A stretch of 64,000 nucleotides of DNA from Pseudomonas paeninsulae. GTDB lineage: Bacteria; Pseudomonadota; Gammaproteobacteria; Pseudomonadales; Pseudomonadaceae. The position numbers and the translations under genes were made by a program. Positions 9,769 to 18,559 of this stretch are shown here, piece by piece. The notes below the pieces were generated by a model. It saw only the letters and a program-made list of their open reading frames with translations. It was not told where the DNA came from and did no database searches. Position 1 is the first letter of the stretch. Each line of letters begins with the position of its first letter. Location: the NCBI RefSeq assembly GCF_035621475.1, contig NZ_CP141799.1:2158501-2222500 (forward strand). Reading direction: 5' to 3'.

Positions 9769-10596
9769 ATGCTCGAACGTGGGTTATTGAAATCTGTATT
9801 GCTTTTGCTTGGCGTGGTCTTGTTGCCAGGGCTGAGTGCTGCTGCCGGCAAGTGTGAGCGCCTGGTCGCCACTGGTAATCCGGAGTATCCGCCTTATTTA
9901 TGGCGTGACCCGCAGAATCCGCAGCAATTGATTGGTGCCAACGCCGACTTGCTCAAGCATCTGGCCAAAGAGTTGGATCTGGTGATCGATGTGATCTATA
10001 CCGGGCCTTGGTCTCGCGCCCAAGACGAGGTGCGCACGGGACGGGTCGATTTGCTCGCTGGTGCTTTTCTGACCTTGCCGCGTCTGGAAATCATGGATTA
10101 TGTACACCCGGCATTTTTCTTCACCCCTAGTGTGATCTGGGTGCGTAAAGGCGCGGAGTTTCCCTATGCCAGTTGGGCCGACCTGCATGGACGCACTGGT
10201 GGGACGTTGGTGAATAACAGTTTTGGCCAGCAGTTCGACGCTTATGCCAAGGCCAATTTGACCCTGGAAGGCGTGTCCAGTCTGACTCAGGCATTTCAGA
10301 AGTTACTGCTGGGCCGTACCGATTATGTGCTCTACGAGCGGTTTCCCGGTTTGGCTCTGGCCGAGACGCAGGGCATTGAGGATGACCTGCTGGTGCTGGA
10401 TCCGCCTATTTCCAGCGAGGGCTTGTACCTGACCCTGTCGCATAACTCGGCATGCAACGACCCCTGGCTGCGCGGACAACTGGCGAAAAAGATGACAGAA
10501 TCGGTCGCTACCGGCCTGCCGGAAGCCTTGCTGCAGCACAATCTATTGCGCTGGAAAGAGCAGCATCTGCAACCCGCAAGCGTCCCGAATCCGTAG
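9769..10596 (+). CDS. Periplasmic solute-binding protein, family 3-like (orphan)
   Basis: The 275-residue protein has a Sec signal peptide (about residues 1-25, ending SAAAG) and the bilobed fold of amino-acid-binding proteins: ATGNPEYPPYLWRD near the start and a TGRVDLLAGAFLT lobe motif. No ABC permease or ATPase gene is adjacent. It may instead work with a sensor, a distant transporter or the two lipoprotein genes that follow 10 bp downstream. The ligand is unknown. Confidence 0.8.
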   Translation: MLERGLLKSVLLLLGVVLLPGLSAAAGKCERLVATGNPEYPPYLWRDPQNPQQLIGANADLLKHLAKELDLVIDVIYTGPWSRAQDEVRTGRVDLLAGAFLTLPRLEIMDYVHPAFFFTPSVIWVRKGAEFPYASWADLHGRTGGTLVNNSFGQQFDAYAKANLTLEGVSSLTQAFQKLLLGRTDYVLYERFPGLALAETQGIEDDLLVLDPPISSEGLYLTLSHNSACNDPWLRGQLAKKMTESVATGLPEALLQHNLLRWKEQHLQPASVPNP

Positions 10597-10606
10597 GAAG
10601 TTTTTT

Positions 10607-10957
10607 GTGATTAATCGATTTTCATGCGCCGCCATCGTGGTGCTGAGTTTGACCGGTTGCGCCAGCGATCCCGCGCCAAGCGAGCAATTGCGGCTTACCG
10701 AGCAAGCCTTGGCACAAGCCAAAGCTGTTGGTGCCGATGAGCAAGTAGCTGAACTGGCAATGGCCGAAGCCAAGTTGTTGCAGGCTCAATCTGCCATGCA
10801 ACGTGACGCCTTCAAGGACGCGCGGGTACTTGCCGAGCAGGCCGAGCTGGATGCCCGTCTGGCGGAAGCTCGGGTGTTGACGCAGAAAAGTCAGGATCAG
10901 CTCAACGAACTTAATAGCCGCATCAATCGCCTGCGCAAGCAGTTGGGGGCGCTGTGA
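10607..10957 (+). CDS. DUF4398-type lipoprotein
   Basis: The 116-residue protein has a signal peptide with lipobox LTGC (Cys19), then an alanine-, glutamine- and glutamate-rich helical body likely to form coiled coils. It matches the DUF4398 family. The start is GTG 10607, supported by AGGAAG 7 nt upstream. Its stop codon overlaps the next gene's start, so the two lipoproteins are translationally coupled. Function unknown; an envelope role is inferred. Confidence 0.82.
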   Translation: MINRFSCAAIVVLSLTGCASDPAPSEQLRLTEQALAQAKAVGADEQVAELAMAEAKLLQAQSAMQRDAFKDARVLAEQAELDARLAEARVLTQKSQDQLNELNSRINRLRKQLGAL

Positions 10958-11772
10958 TGAATGCTCGGATCCAGTTGCTGGGAGGCGCTCTGTTGGCGTT
11001 GCTGCTGAGTGGTTGCGCTGGGTCGCAACAGCAGGGCAGCAATGAGGCACTCGAGACGGCCCGCAGCAGCTTTCAGGCGGTAAAGGAAAACTCCGACGTG
11101 CTGCGCAGTGCGCCGAAAGATGTGATCCGTGCAGGCGAATCCCTGGCCCGTGCAGACCGTTTGTCGAGCTATTGGGGGAGTGCGGATGACGTTGGCCATT
11201 ACGCCTACCTTAGTCAGCGGTACAGCGAAATCGCCGGACAAAATAGTGCCTTGACCCTGAATCAGGATCGGGCGGCCAAGCTCGAGATGGAGCGCCAGCG
11301 CCTGCAATTGGCCCTGCGTGAAGCCAAGCTGCTCAGTGTGCAGGAGCAGAGCAACTGGCTGGAAGAGCAGATACTCAGCCTGACAACCGGCGAGACCGAG
11401 CGTGGCTTGGTGATGACCCTTGGTGATGTGTTGTTCGATGCAGGACAGGCCGAGCTGAAGGCCTCGGCCAATCGTACAGTCTTGAAACTGGTGCAGTTCC
11501 TGCAGCTGAATCCGCGCCGGGTGGTGCGTATCGAGGGCTACAGCGACAGCAGTGGCGATAAGCTGGCAAACCTCGAACTGTCCCGCGCACGGGCGCAAGC
11601 CGTCGCCGATGTCCTGGTTGATCTGGGTGTCGAAACCACGCGCATCGAGGTGCAAGGCCATGGGGAGAGCTTCCCGGTGGCGGAGAATGCGTCGGCCAGG
11701 GGCCGCGCACTAAACCGTCGAGTCGAGATCGTGTTCTCCGACGAGTTGGGGCGGCTGAGTTCCGCACGCTGA
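10957..11772 (+). CDS. OmpA-family lipoprotein with DUF4398-like N-terminus
   Basis: The 271-residue protein has lipobox LSGC (about Cys20), a helical DUF4398-like region (about 35-140), and a C-terminal OmpA/peptidoglycan-binding domain (about 150-260) with the signature IEGYSDSSGDKLANLELSRARAQAVAD. The domain is expected to bind diaminopimelate in peptidoglycan, tethering the outer membrane to the wall. ATG 10957 overlaps the previous stop by one base; a GTG just before it is an alternative. A terminator follows directly. Confidence 0.87.
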   Translation: MNARIQLLGGALLALLLSGCAGSQQQGSNEALETARSSFQAVKENSDVLRSAPKDVIRAGESLARADRLSSYWGSADDVGHYAYLSQRYSEIAGQNSALTLNQDRAAKLEMERQRLQLALREAKLLSVQEQSNWLEEQILSLTTGETERGLVMTLGDVLFDAGQAELKASANRTVLKLVQFLQLNPRRVVRIEGYSDSSGDKLANLELSRARAQAVADVLVDLGVETTRIEVQGHGESFPVAENASARGRALNRRVEIVFSDELGRLSSAR

Positions 11773-11786
11773 TCCAGGCAGTACCC

Positions 11787-11813
11787 AAAAGCCCTGGCGC
11801 GCCGGGGCTTTTT
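11787..11813 (+). terminator. Rho-independent terminator
   Basis: Stem AAAAGCCCTGG / CCGGGGCTTTT (one G-T pair) with loop CGCG and trailing T residues, 15 nt after the OmpA-family gene. Confidence 0.85.
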
Positions 11814-12022
11814 ACTGCGCTTGATTTATCGCAGGTCGTAGCCGGGATCGCCGCAGCCTAGAGGGTGCGAGCAATTCCAAAAAGCAGTTGGCTTGTGATT
11901 GAATTGTTCCACAGCAGTCGCTGGCGGAGCGACGCTGTTTCGTCCACAATTTATGGAACTGTACCGGTGCACTTTCGGTTGTCCGGGTTACTGTATGGGT
12001 TCAATAAAGCGGGAAGACGGCC

Positions 12023-13462
12023 ATGACCAGTCTGTTGCTCTATCAGCGTATCGCCCAGCAATTGGCGGAAGACATCCGCCGCGGTGTCTATCAGCCGGGA
12101 GAGCGGGTGCCGTCGGTGCGCAAGATGAGCTCGCAGCTTAGTGTCAGTCATGCCACGGTATTGCAGGCTTACGCCAACCTGGAGGACCAGGGGCTGATCC
12201 GCGCGCGCCCGCAGTCCGGTTTCTACGTGCACCAGACCCCGGCCCTGACCGCGCCGACCCCGGATATCGCCCGGGTCGAGCGTCCCAGCCTAGTGACGCG
12301 CAGCAGCATCATCAATCAGATCCTCACCGAGTCGCGCCGCGAGGGCGTGTTTCCCCTCGGCGCGGCGGTGCCGCATGTTGACTACCTGCCGGTACGCGCC
12401 TTGCACCAGCAGTTGGCCAAGGTCACCCGGTTTCAAAGTCCGCGTGCCTTCAGCTATATGTTCAGCCCCGGTTTCGAGCCGCTGCGTCGCCAGGTGGCGA
12501 TCCGTATGCGCGATGCCGGCGTGGTGGTCGATCCATCAGAAGTGGTGATTACCCATGGTTGCGTCGATGCGCTGCAGATGTCGCTGCGGGTGCTGACCAA
12601 GCCGGGGGATTTGATCGCCACCGAGTCGCCGACCTATTACGGCCTGCTGCAGTTGGCCGATCTGCTGGGCCTGAAGGTCATCGAAATTCCCAGCGATCCA
12701 ACCACGGGGATCAGCCTGGAGGCGTTGCAACTGGCGGCCAGTCAGTGGCCGATCAAGGCGCTGGTGTTGACCGCACGCTTGAGCAATCCGCTCGGCGGCA
12801 GCATCCCCGAGCCGCGGCAGAAGCAGTTGTTGCGTCTGGCCGGGGATTTCGATATCCAGATCGTCGAGGACGACATCTACGGCGAACTGATGTTCGAGCA
12901 AGGGCCGATCAAGGCGCTCAAGTCGCATGACCGGGAAGGGCGAGTGGTGTATTGCTCGAGCTTCTCCAAGACCCTGTCGCCGGGGGTGCGCATCGGCTGG
13001 ATCATCGCCGGTAAATATCAGGATGAGATCCAGCGTCTGCAGACTTTCAGCACCCACTCAGCCTGCAGCGTTACGCAGATGGCGGTGGCCGCCTACCTTG
13101 AGAACGGCGGTTACGACCGCCACCTGCGCTATATCCGCCAGGAGTACCGCAAGAACCTCAGTGCCTTCCAGTTAGCGATACAGCAGTATTTTCCAGAAGG
13201 TACGCAGATGACACGGCCCAATGGCGGTTTCATCCTCTGGATCAGCCTGCCGGTGCGGGTCAACACCAAGGACTTGCACGTGCGCGCCTTGCAGCAGGGC
13301 ATCAGCATTGCGCCGGGGCTGATCTTCAGCAATACCGAACAGTTCAACCACTGCGTGCGCCTGAATTGCGGCATCCCCTGGAACCGCGAGGCCGAGCGCG
13401 CCTTGATGACCCTGGGCATGCTGGCCAGCCAGTTGTGCCAGGAGGCAACGGCGAGTAGCTGA
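12023..13462 (+). CDS. MocR/PdxR-type regulator: GntR DNA-binding domain fused to aminotransferase domain
   Basis: The 479-residue protein has an N-terminal GntR winged helix (about residues 6-72, PGERVPSVRKMSSQLSVSHATV) followed by a fold-type I aminotransferase domain. The PLP lysine is in SSFSKTLSPGVRIGW and the preceding EDDIYGEL carries the aspartate that contacts the pyridine ring. Such regulators sense PLP or an amino compound as an aldimine. The target is not evident from the flanks. A GGAAG ribosome site precedes ATG 12023. Confidence 0.9.
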   Translation: MTSLLLYQRIAQQLAEDIRRGVYQPGERVPSVRKMSSQLSVSHATVLQAYANLEDQGLIRARPQSGFYVHQTPALTAPTPDIARVERPSLVTRSSIINQILTESRREGVFPLGAAVPHVDYLPVRALHQQLAKVTRFQSPRAFSYMFSPGFEPLRRQVAIRMRDAGVVVDPSEVVITHGCVDALQMSLRVLTKPGDLIATESPTYYGLLQLADLLGLKVIEIPSDPTTGISLEALQLAASQWPIKALVLTARLSNPLGGSIPEPRQKQLLRLAGDFDIQIVEDDIYGELMFEQGPIKALKSHDREGRVVYCSSFSKTLSPGVRIGWIIAGKYQDEIQRLQTFSTHSACSVTQMAVAAYLENGGYDRHLRYIRQEYRKNLSAFQLAIQQYFPEGTQMTRPNGGFILWISLPVRVNTKDLHVRALQQGISIAPGLIFSNTEQFNHCVRLNCGIPWNREAERALMTLGMLASQLCQEATASS

Positions 13463-13541
13463 ATGTCCTCGCTGTTAACCCGAATCGGCCGGCTATTGCG
13501 TCTACCAGGGCGAAGAACTTTTTCGCCCAAGGAGATGCGTC

Positions 13542-15266
13542 ATGTCGAGGATTCGTGCGTTAGGCCCGCAACCACTACTGCAGGGATTTGCCGGTAGTCT
13601 GCTGCTGACCCTGGCCGCCTGCAATGCCACTCAACCGGAGCCGCCGCAGGCTCCTGTTGCTGATCGGCAACAGGTAGTTCCGGCCGTTGAGCAATCTCAG
13701 GCGCCGCTGCTGGCGAAAAAAGCCGAGTTGCGACGTCATGTCGTCGGCGCTTCGCTGCCGGAAGCGGTGCGGCCCGGTACTCCTATGGCGGACTCTCTGC
13801 CGTCGACGTACCGCGAGCAATATCGCGAGCAGTACCAGGCGCTCGCCGACAATCCGGTGCAGGCCGTGGCCGAAACGCCGGTGTCGACCTTCAGTATCGA
13901 TGTCGATACCGGCAGCTATGCCAACGTCCGCCGCTTCCTCAATCAGGGCCAGTTGCCGCCGGCCGATGCGGTGCGCTTGGAGGAGCTGGTCAATTACTTC
14001 CCCTATGCCTATCCGCTACCGACCGGCGCTACGCCCTTTGGCGTCGGCACCGAGTTGGCGGTGACGCCGTGGAACCCGCAGAGCCGTCTGTTGCGCATTG
14101 CGATCAAGGCGTCGGATATGCAGGTTGCCCAGCTGCCGCCGGCCAATCTGGTGTTTCTGGTGGACGTTTCGGGGTCGATGGACAGACGTGAAGGCTTGCC
14201 CCTGGTGCAGAGCACCTTGAAGCTGCTGGTCGAGCAATTGCGCGCCAAGGACAAGGTTTCCCTGGTGGTCTATGCCGGTTCCTCCAGCGTGGTGCTGGAG
14301 CCGACCGCAGGCAGCGACAAAGCCAGGATTCGCGCGGCCATCGATCAGCTGCGAGCCGGTGGCTCGACCGCTGGCGAGTCGGGCATCCAGTTGGCTTACC
14401 AGCAGGCGCAGCAGGGTTTTATCGAAGGCGGTATCAACCGCATCCTGCTGGCCACCGATGGCGACTTCAATGTCGGTATCAGCGACTTCGATACGCTCAA
14501 ACAGCTGGCGGCCGACAAGCGCAAGAGCGGGATTTCCCTGACCACCCTGGGCTTCGGCACGAATAACTACAACGAGCGTCTGATGGAGCAGCTGGCCGAC
14601 GCGGGCGATGGCAACTACGCCTATATCGACAACCTGCGCGAGGCGCGCAAGGTGCTGGTCGATCAACTCAGCTCGACCCTGGCGGTGGTGGCCAAGGATG
14701 TGAAGATTCAGGTCGAGTTCAACCCGGCCCAGGTCAGCGAGTACCGCTTGCTCGGCTATGAAAACCGCGCGCTGCAGCGTGAAGACTTCAGCAACGACAA
14801 GGTCGATGCCGGCGAGATCGGTGCCGGCCATACGGTGACCGCGCTCTATGAAATAGTCCCGGCCGGCAATCAGGGCTGGCTGGAGCCGCTGCGCTATCAG
14901 CCGGCGGAAAAGGCTGCGGGCAACCAGGGCGAGCTGGCGCTGCTGCGCATCCGCTACAAGGCGCCGCTACAGAGCAGCAGTCGTCTGCTGGAAATCCCCA
15001 TCGAGGCGCAACGCAACGTCCCGACGATTGCCCAGGCGAGCGAGGACTTGCGCTTCGCCGCCGCCGTCGCCGCCTTTGCCCAGCAACTCAAAGGCGCGCA
15101 GTACACGGGTGAGTTCGATCTGGCCGCCAGCGCCGAGTTGGCGCGCAGCGGCAAAGGCGAGGATCGCTACGGCCTGCGCGGCGAGTTCGTACAGCTGGTC
15201 GAATTGGCGCAAAGCCTGCAAACTTCGTCTTCACTTCCCGCGCCCAGTGCTGCCAAGGTCGATTAA
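13542..15266 (+). CDS. von Willebrand factor A domain lipoprotein (YfbK-like)
   Basis: The 574-residue protein has a lipoprotein signal with lipobox LAAC, a YfbK-type N-terminal region (VSTFSIDVDTGSYANVRRFL), a VWA domain with an intact metal-ion-dependent adhesion site (DVSGSMD, Asp208, Ser210, Ser212), and a C-terminal DUF3520-like region. It should display a VWA domain in the periplasm or outer membrane. AAGGAG precedes ATG 13542. The next gene, an ECF sigma factor, starts 2 nt after the stop, so the VWA protein is tied to an envelope-type signalling unit. Confidence 0.88.
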   Translation: MSRIRALGPQPLLQGFAGSLLLTLAACNATQPEPPQAPVADRQQVVPAVEQSQAPLLAKKAELRRHVVGASLPEAVRPGTPMADSLPSTYREQYREQYQALADNPVQAVAETPVSTFSIDVDTGSYANVRRFLNQGQLPPADAVRLEELVNYFPYAYPLPTGATPFGVGTELAVTPWNPQSRLLRIAIKASDMQVAQLPPANLVFLVDVSGSMDRREGLPLVQSTLKLLVEQLRAKDKVSLVVYAGSSSVVLEPTAGSDKARIRAAIDQLRAGGSTAGESGIQLAYQQAQQGFIEGGINRILLATDGDFNVGISDFDTLKQLAADKRKSGISLTTLGFGTNNYNERLMEQLADAGDGNYAYIDNLREARKVLVDQLSSTLAVVAKDVKIQVEFNPAQVSEYRLLGYENRALQREDFSNDKVDAGEIGAGHTVTALYEIVPAGNQGWLEPLRYQPAEKAAGNQGELALLRIRYKAPLQSSSRLLEIPIEAQRNVPTIAQASEDLRFAAAVAAFAQQLKGAQYTGEFDLAASAELARSGKGEDRYGLRGEFVQLVELAQSLQTSSSLPAPSAAKVD

Positions 15267-15268
15267 GC

Positions 15269-15865
15269 GTGACTGCCAACCCTGTTGCCCGACTGCCTGA
15301 CGAAGAGGACGCCGCCTTGTTGCGGCGTTATCGCCAGGGCGATGCCGAGGCCTTTGCGCTGCTCTATCAGCGCCATCGCCTCGGCCTGTTTCGTTTTCTC
15401 TGTGGCCTGTGTGGCGACCCGACGCTGGCCGAGGAGGTGTTTCAGGACACCTGGATGAGCCTGATCCGCAGCCAGTCGCTGCAGCGCGAAGCGGTATTGT
15501 TCAAGACCTGGCTGTACCAGATCGCGCGCAATCGGCTGATCGATCACTGGCGCAAGTCGGGGCGCCAGCAGGCAAAGCATGAGGCGTTCGACGAGCAGCT
15601 GCATGACCAGCCGTGCAGCGAGAGTGATCCTGAGCAGCAGCTCAGCCTGAGTCGCGATCAGCAGCGCTTGCAGGCTGCGCTGGATGATCTACCGGCCGAG
15701 CAACGGGAGGTCTTCCTACTGCGCGCCCACGGCGATCTGGAGTTGCACGAGATCGCCGAGCTGACCCGCACGCCGGCGGAAACGGTGAAAAGCCGCTTGC
15801 GCTATGCGTTGCAGAAATTACGTCGGTTGCTGGCTGACCCGGCCACCGAGGAGTTACCCGTATGA
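15269..15865 (+). CDS. ECF-type RNA polymerase sigma factor
   Basis: The 198-residue protein has sigma-2 (about 20-90; EEVFQDTWMSLIRS and KTWLYQIARNRLIDHWRK) and sigma-4 (about 130-185; LPAEQREVFLLR, then HEIAELTRTPAETVKSRLRYAL). It starts with GTG 15269, 2 nt after the VWA gene, and its stop overlaps the next start as ATGA. Such tight coupling is usual between an ECF factor and its anti-sigma. The ECF subgroup and the target promoters cannot be told from the sequence here. Confidence 0.92.
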   Translation: MTANPVARLPDEEDAALLRRYRQGDAEAFALLYQRHRLGLFRFLCGLCGDPTLAEEVFQDTWMSLIRSQSLQREAVLFKTWLYQIARNRLIDHWRKSGRQQAKHEAFDEQLHDQPCSESDPEQQLSLSRDQQRLQAALDDLPAEQREVFLLRAHGDLELHEIAELTRTPAETVKSRLRYALQKLRRLLADPATEELPV

Positions 15866-16581
15866 AGCGCGATCAACACGAGCCACAAGACGTGGCGCAT
15901 GAGCGGGTCTTGCTCGAACACTTTCGCGCCCAGAGTCAGGCCGAACCCAGTGCCGGGCTGGATGCGCGGATCCTGGCCGCGGCCCGTACCGCGCAGCCCT
16001 CAGTTAAACCGAGCTGGAGTCTGCGCCTGCATAGCTGGCTGTTCGGTCATGGTGGTCGGCAGCGCTGGTCGCTGACGGTGGCCGGTTTGGCCTGCGTCGG
16101 CATCGGCATCAGCCTGACTTGGCGCACGTTGGAACAAGCGCCCGATAACTTTGCTGCGCCAATGCCGCGTGGCGTAATGGCCCCAGCCACGCCCATGGCC
16201 GATGTCGACGCGCCGCATGCTCTGCTGCGCGAGCAAGCGGCGGCGCCAGCCATGCAGCGTTACGCCGAGCCGCGGCAAAAGGCCGAGAAGAAGCAGTCAA
16301 TGTCAGTCCTGATGGAGGGCGCGGGCACGCCAGTACCAGGCGAGGTCGAAGCCTTGGCTGATGCCCCGGTGCCGAGTGCAGAGCTGCCGGCCGCCGTGGG
16401 TTCTATACCGCCGGCCAGCATGGCGGCGAAGCAGGGTGCGGAAAAAGTGCTCATGCAGCTGCTCGAACTGCGCCGCGCAGGCAAGGCTCAGGAGGCGCAG
16501 CGCTTGCAACAACGCCTGCAGCTGGATTATCCGCAGATGGATATCGAGGCGCAGCTCGAACGACTCGAGAGAAGCCATTAG
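15862..16581 (+). CDS. Putative membrane anti-sigma factor
   Basis: The 239-residue protein has a cytoplasmic N-terminal part (about 1-65), one transmembrane segment (about 69-87) and an Ala/Pro-rich periplasmic part ending in a helical tail. The topology and the ATGA overlap with the ECF sigma gene suggest it holds that sigma factor inactive. There is no clear zinc anti-sigma motif (HxxxCxxC), so this would be a non-ZAS type. The assignment rests on context and topology. Confidence 0.7.
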   Translation: MKRDQHEPQDVAHERVLLEHFRAQSQAEPSAGLDARILAAARTAQPSVKPSWSLRLHSWLFGHGGRQRWSLTVAGLACVGIGISLTWRTLEQAPDNFAAPMPRGVMAPATPMADVDAPHALLREQAAAPAMQRYAEPRQKAEKKQSMSVLMEGAGTPVPGEVEALADAPVPSAELPAAVGSIPPASMAAKQGAEKVLMQLLELRRAGKAQEAQRLQQRLQLDYPQMDIEAQLERLERSH

Positions 16582-16719
16582 CAGGCCAGTGCGATGATGG
16601 GCAGGTTTCATTGGTCGCAAGTTGAGTAAAACCCATGTAAGCACTGCACGGCAGGCTTGCTAGATGTCAGGGGAGAGGAGAGCATGGTGCTCCCCCTCTT
16701 ACTGTGATTGTGCTTGTTG

Positions 16720-17211
16720 ATGATCAACTTCCGGTTTTTGCTTTTGCTTCTAGCTCTACTAGCGTTGAGTGCGTGTGACAAAGAAAAATCAACGACCGCT
16801 GTGCCGGGCGAGCCTGCCAAGCCTGCCGTGCCACTGCCGGCTGCGGATGTAGCGTCCACTCCTGCTTCCAGACCGGTCACCAAACCTGTCGTCAAGCAAG
16901 TAGTCGAGCCTGCTCGGCCCAGCCCGAAGCCTGCCGTGGTCAAAAAGCCGGTGGCCAGCGACAGTGTTGTTGTCCCTCCGCTCCGGGCGGAACTGGACTT
17001 GAGCCTGCCGGCGGATCTGTTTGAAGAGTTGCAGTCGCTCGTTGCCCCTGATGAACTGCCGTCGCCAGCCTTGTTGCCGCCGCTATTTCGGGCAGATCAG
17101 GCAGCAGAAAGCCCCTTTCAGCTCAATGGAAAGCTGATCACCAGCGAGCGAAGTAATGACTATTGGGATTCGCTAGAAGGCGCCGAACTGCAGTTCAAGT
17201 TCAAGCGATAG
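16720..17211 (+). CDS. Proline/valine-rich lipoprotein of unknown function
   Basis: The 163-residue protein has a signal peptide with lipobox LSAC (near residue 19). A low-complexity linker rich in Pro, Val and Lys follows (about 25-85), then a short conserved-looking C-terminal domain ending in a basic FKFKR tail. ATG 16720 is used here; TTG 16708 is also possible and no ribosome site is strong. I do not recognise the family. Confidence 0.65.
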   Translation: MINFRFLLLLLALLALSACDKEKSTTAVPGEPAKPAVPLPAADVASTPASRPVTKPVVKQVVEPARPSPKPAVVKKPVASDSVVVPPLRAELDLSLPADLFEELQSLVAPDELPSPALLPPLFRADQAAESPFQLNGKLITSERSNDYWDSLEGAELQFKFKR

Positions 17212-17357
17212 ATAGTCAGAATGAAGTGGCAGCATTGGTGCTGCACGCTAGTCAGTTCCAATTGTTTCGCTCTGGCTGAGGCGCAAGCGCGGTAAGCCAA
17301 TTGGCAGATGCAATCGCTTCGATGAGTTACCCATGGGCAATCCTCCGGCCCAAGGTT

Positions 17358-17396
17358 ACAAAAAATGCCGCTTACTTGATTCAAGTGAGCGGCATT
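17358..17396 (-). terminator. Rho-independent terminator (minus strand)
   Basis: A 14-bp stem AATGCCGCTTACTT / AAGTGAGCGGCATT (one wobble) with loop GATTC. An A-run on its left reads as a T-run on the minus strand. It lies just past the small gene ending at 17432. Confidence 0.85.
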
Positions 17397-17431
17397 GTGC
17401 TGTGCGGTGAGGTTGGGCGGTACAGGCTATT

Positions 17432-17719
17432 TCAGTCGACGTGGTAGTTGAGCACGCTGTTTTGTTCTTTCAGGGCCTTGCGCATTTCTGCTGGAATATT
17501 GCCGGAGCGAACAGCGAGTTCCAGGCGAATTTCTTCGAGGCTTTGCGCAAAGGCCTGCGCGTCGTCCCGCTGGGCGGAGCTGAGGACTCGGCTGTAGGCG
17601 GTGACATCGGCGGCGTCGATGAGGGAAAGGACAATGCCGCCGTCTGGGCGGCGCGGGCTGAAAGTGACGCGTAAAGGAGCAAACAACTGTTCGACGAATT
17701 GGCGATTGATGCTATCCAT
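17432..17719 (-). CDS. Small DUF3509-like protein
   Basis: The 95-residue protein contains FAPLRVTFSPRRPDGGIVLSL then a helical C-terminal half. This looks like the DUF3509 family of small Pseudomonas proteins of unknown function. GGAGAA lies 7 nt before the ATG at 17719 and a strong terminator follows the stop, so it is a real gene. A shorter, similar gene lies 58 bp upstream on the same strand. Confidence 0.7.
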   Translation of the reverse strand: MDSINRQFVEQLFAPLRVTFSPRRPDGGIVLSLIDAADVTAYSRVLSSAQRDDAQAFAQSLEEIRLELAVRSGNIPAEMRKALKEQNSVLNYHVD

Positions 17720-17777
17720 GACCGTTCTCCATCCTGAGGCTAGTCACTTAAGACCTCTGTAGCGTTGTGAAGTTCGG

Positions 17778-17999
17778 TCAGGCCAGTAGCGATTGGCGCG
17801 CGCGCTCGATTACTTGCGGCAAGGACTCGCTGCTGTACTGCTCGGGGTACAGGCGCTGGGTATGCTGGGCAATACCGGCCTGATTAACGATAGTGAAGCT
17901 GAAGTTACCCTTGCGGCTGGCAAGAATGCGGCAATCGAATGGCGCAAAGGCGTCGGATAGGGTGCGAATGGCATCCTGAATTTGGTGTTGAGTATTCAT
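17778..17999 (-). CDS. Small hypothetical protein, possible DUF3509-like paralogue
   Basis: The 73-residue protein has the layout of its neighbour: a helix, FAPFDCRIL, a short beta segment (FSFTIVNQ), then a C-terminal helix. This suggests a diverged duplicate. An AGGAAA ribosome-site-like sequence lies 10 nt before the ATG at 17999. No function is known. Confidence 0.6.
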   Translation of the reverse strand: MNTQHQIQDAIRTLSDAFAPFDCRILASRKGNFSFTIVNQAGIAQHTQRLYPEQYSSESLPQVIERARQSLLA

Positions 18000-18559
18000 T
18001 TTTTGGGTGTTTCCTAAAACAACGGGCGCGTCATTGCGCTAAATAATGCTCCAGGCTTTCGACTTTTCTGGGTCGACGGCATGAATCTGATCGGAGCGGG
18101 ACTGCGCACATAAGTTCAGTATTAGCCTGGTTCTTATGTGGGTCGGCACTTCGGAGGCAGGCTGAGTCAGTGCTTGCGCAAGACGGCCTGATCAGTCAGC
18201 AGGTTGGGTCTGGTAAGGAACTGTGCGGCATAGCTTGATAGAGCGTATGCGTTCTTTACCTGGAATCCAGCGAGGGGGCCAAAAGGCCTGTATGACTTAC
18301 AGCGTGGTACTAACGGGCCGGAGAGTAACTGTTTGATTAAGTTTTAGCCAGTTTAATTTGTACAGGGCGCGGATAATGCTAGGTAGGAGCCCGCAGGCTG
18401 GGGTCGGGCATTCCTGTGATTCGCTAGCAGTCGCCCAATACATGGGTTCAGTCGATGCAGTGAGTATTGCCGGCAGGGCCGAGCTGCACATCGGATGCAA
18501 TTTAGTCCATGCTCCGTTACGATTAGCCCACTTTTGCTTTCATCTCGCGACGGTTTTAG
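18000..18559. other. 560-bp region upstream of dnaX without a recognisable gene
   Basis: No open frame with a ribosome site and no known RNA gene could be supported. I looked for the signal recognition particle RNA core (GGAAGGAAGCAGC-like) and did not find it. The base composition is lower in GC than the flanking genes. The dnaX promoter should lie in its right part. Confidence 0.5.

Noticed and set aside
18200..18260. Signal recognition particle RNA candidate
   Set aside because: A stretch GGTCTGGTAAGGAACTG faintly recalls the 4.5S core, but the required GGAAGGAAGCAGC-like loop and the pairing arms are missing.
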